Shown here in pieces: positions 62,691-64,000 of a DNA stretch of 64,000 bases. The first letter of the stretch is position 1. The number at the start of each line of letters is the position of its first letter. The stretch comes from Sulfurimonas sp. HSL-1656 (GTDB taxonomy: Bacteria; Campylobacterota; Campylobacteria; Campylobacterales; Sulfurimonadaceae), in assembly GCF_039645585.1 (NCBI RefSeq), contig NZ_CP147915.1:1116001-1180000 (forward strand), read 5' to 3'. The translations under genes and the position numbers were made by a program. The notes beneath the pieces are model-generated. The model was not told the origin of the DNA. It was given only the letters and a program-made list of their open reading frames with translations, and made no database searches.

Positions 62691-64000
62691 CTAGGGAAGG
62701 GCGACGACGTAGATCTGGCCTTTGCGGTAGAGATAGATGCGCTTGAGCTTGCCCTCGGCGCTGCTGCGCGCTTTTTGCAGGGAGGTCAGATCGGTGACAG
62801 GGGTGTTCTCGAGCTGGACGATGATGTCGCCGGGACGGACCCCCTGCATGGCCGCATCGCTTTGGGCATCCACTTCGGTGACCAAAACCCCCTCGACGTT
62901 GTCGGGGATCCGCAGGCGGTAACGCTGCTGGGGGTCGAGATTCTGCAGACTGACCCCTTCTAAAATGGCATCGGAGTCGTTCGCGGCCTGCTCTCCCAGG
63001 TCGGTCAGGTTGACGGAGACCGTTTCGGTCTTGCCGTCGCGCTCATAGGTGACGTTGATGCGGCTGCCGGGGCGGTACATCCCGACCGTATTTTTGAGGT
63101 CGGCGGCACTGTTGATGCTGCGGCCGTCGATAGCGACAATAAGGTCACCGCGTTTGAGGCCCGCTTTCTCTGCCGGGGAGCCGGCAACGATATCGTTGAG
63201 CAGGGCACCGTTCTCGTGCGTGTAAAGAGACTGGAGCTCCTTCGTGAGGTCGCCGATACTGACGCCGAGATAGCCCCGCGTCACGCTGCCGTCCTCGATC
63301 AGTTTCTTGGCGATGCTCTTGACCATATCGACCTCGATGGCGAACCCGATCCCGTTGTTGCCGCCGCTTCGGGTAATGATGGCGGAGTTGATCCCGATCA
63401 GCGCTCCGCGGCTGTCAATCAGGGCGCCGCCCGAGTTACCGGGGTTGATGGAGGCATCCGTCTGGATGAAGTTCTCGTACTCGTTGATCCCGATGCCGTT
63501 TTTGTGCTGGGCGGAGACGATCCCCTGCGAGACGCTCAGGCCGACACCGAAGGGGTTGCCGATGGCAAAGACGATATCGCCGATTTTAAGTTCGGCGGAG
63601 CTGCCCATCCGGATCGGCGTGAGCCCCTCGGCCTCGATCCGGATCACGGCAATGTCGGATTTGGGGTCGCTCCCGACGAGCTTGGCGCGGTACTCCTTTT
63701 GGGAATCCGGCAGTTTGACCATAATGCTGTCGGCGTCTTCGACGACGTGGTTGTTCGTGACGATGTATCCGTCACTGGTGACGATGACGCCCGAACCGAG
63801 GCTCTGGCGGTGGGGATTGGGGTTGAATTTCCGGCCGAAAAACTGTTCAAAGAAGGGGTGCATCTGCTCCATGTATTTTTGCGACCGTATCTGTTTGGAG
63901 GAGATGTAGACGATGGAGTTTTTCGCCTTGTCGATGGCCGTACTGAAAGAGAGGACCGCATTGGGGGCATTGGGCATGACCCGTTCGCTCAGCGGGGGCA
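62691..64000 (-). CDS. degQ: HtrA/Deg periplasmic serine protease (cut by right edge)
   Basis: The frame continues past the right edge, so the signal peptide and first residues are missing. The visible 435 or so residues begin with a PPLSERVMPNAPNAVLSF run. The catalytic triad is present: histidine in TNNHVVEDAD, aspartate in KSDIAVIRIE and serine in NPGNSGGAL. Two PDZ domains follow (about 245-330 and 345-430 of the visible part). It is a periplasmic quality-control protease/chaperone. Confidence 0.93.
   Translation of the reverse strand, partial: PPLSERVMPNAPNAVLSFSTAIDKAKNSIVYISSKQIRSQKYMEQMHPFFEQFFGRKFNPNPHRQSLGSGVIVTSDGYIVTNNHVVEDADSIMVKLPDSQKEYRAKLVGSDPKSDIAVIRIEAEGLTPIRMGSSAELKIGDIVFAIGNPFGVGLSVSQGIVSAQHKNGIGINEYENFIQTDASINPGNSGGALIDSRGALIGINSAIITRSGGNNGIGFAIEVDMVKSIAKKLIEDGSVTRGYLGVSIGDLTKELQSLYTHENGALLNDIVAGSPAEKAGLKRGDLIVAIDGRSINSAADLKNTVGMYRPGSRINVTYERDGKTETVSVNLTDLGEQAANDSDAILEGVSLQNLDPQQRYRLRIPDNVEGVLVTEVDAQSDAAMQGVRPGDIIVQLENTPVTDLTSLQKARSSAEGKLKRIYLYRKGQIYVVALP

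Noticed and set aside
1-64000. tRNA, rRNA, prophage or insertion sequence
   Set aside because: I saw no cloverleaf-like gene, rRNA, integrase, transposase or phage structural gene in the window.

Overview
The window looks like a chromosome segment of a high-GC member of the Campylobacterota, probably a Sulfurimonas- or Sulfuricurvum-like sulfur oxidiser. The lineage call is inferred from gene content: a single-polypeptide CcsBA cytochrome c synthase, the carboxynorspermidine dehydrogenase/decarboxylase pair, an HQWRQPLN-type histidine kinase, a SelO ending in SCSS, and several small conserved proteins that I associate with that group. No rRNA or tRNA was found, so the assignment rests on proteins alone.

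Bases 1-9.5 kb are an AT-rich defence island that contrasts with the GC-rich remainder. It holds a type I restriction-modification operon (hsdR cut by the left edge, then hsdM and hsdS) and a WYL-domain regulator that overlaps the end of hsdS. These are followed by a four-gene CBASS-type operon: a patatin phospholipase (CapV-like), a DncV-like CD-NTase, an E2-like protein with a C-terminal SEC-C zinc motif, and an unrecognised four-helix membrane protein. A 7-7-7 palindrome lies just upstream of the phospholipase gene and is a candidate operator for the WYL protein. I think this is the most interesting part of the window: a type II-short CBASS with an extra membrane gene and its own WYL regulator, coupled to a restriction system.

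From 9.6 to 24.3 kb there are housekeeping and accessory genes: a globin lacking the usual proximal histidine, comB, an orphan sensor kinase, a cytochrome b561, two pyroglutamyl-peptidase/zinc-ribbon type small operons, an HD-GYP protein, a Mut7-C RNase, a DsrE protein, SelO, an FAD oxidoreductase and gph. A 500-base gene-free stretch at 19.6-20.1 kb holds three copies of an inverted repeat element. From 24.4 to 48 kb come polA, ccsBA with a small c-type cytochrome, a cation antiporter, a divergent hemerythrin/Fnr-family pair sharing a perfect FNR-type box, hrpB, a DUF2339 membrane protein, lolA, secA, a lolC/E-type permease, a MauG/CCP-type peroxidase with Fur-like sites, plsC and dgkA.

From 48.9 to 58 kb two convergent operons each carry a retropepsin-like protease and an ATP-grasp ligase. 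The plus-strand set has an exported protease, an inactive transglutaminase-7TM protein, a glutamate-ligase-like ATP-grasp, PPK2 and an M42 peptidase. The minus-strand set has a Na/Pi cotransporter, a cytosolic protease, RimK and an AstE/aspartoacylase-like enzyme. Together they suggest a peptide- or amino-acid-tagging system with matching removal enzymes and a phosphate/polyphosphate link. The right end has the polyamine genes (carboxynorspermidine synthase and nspC) around a Bax-like glucosaminidase, a membrane HD-GYP phosphodiesterase and an HtrA/Deg protease cut by the right edge.
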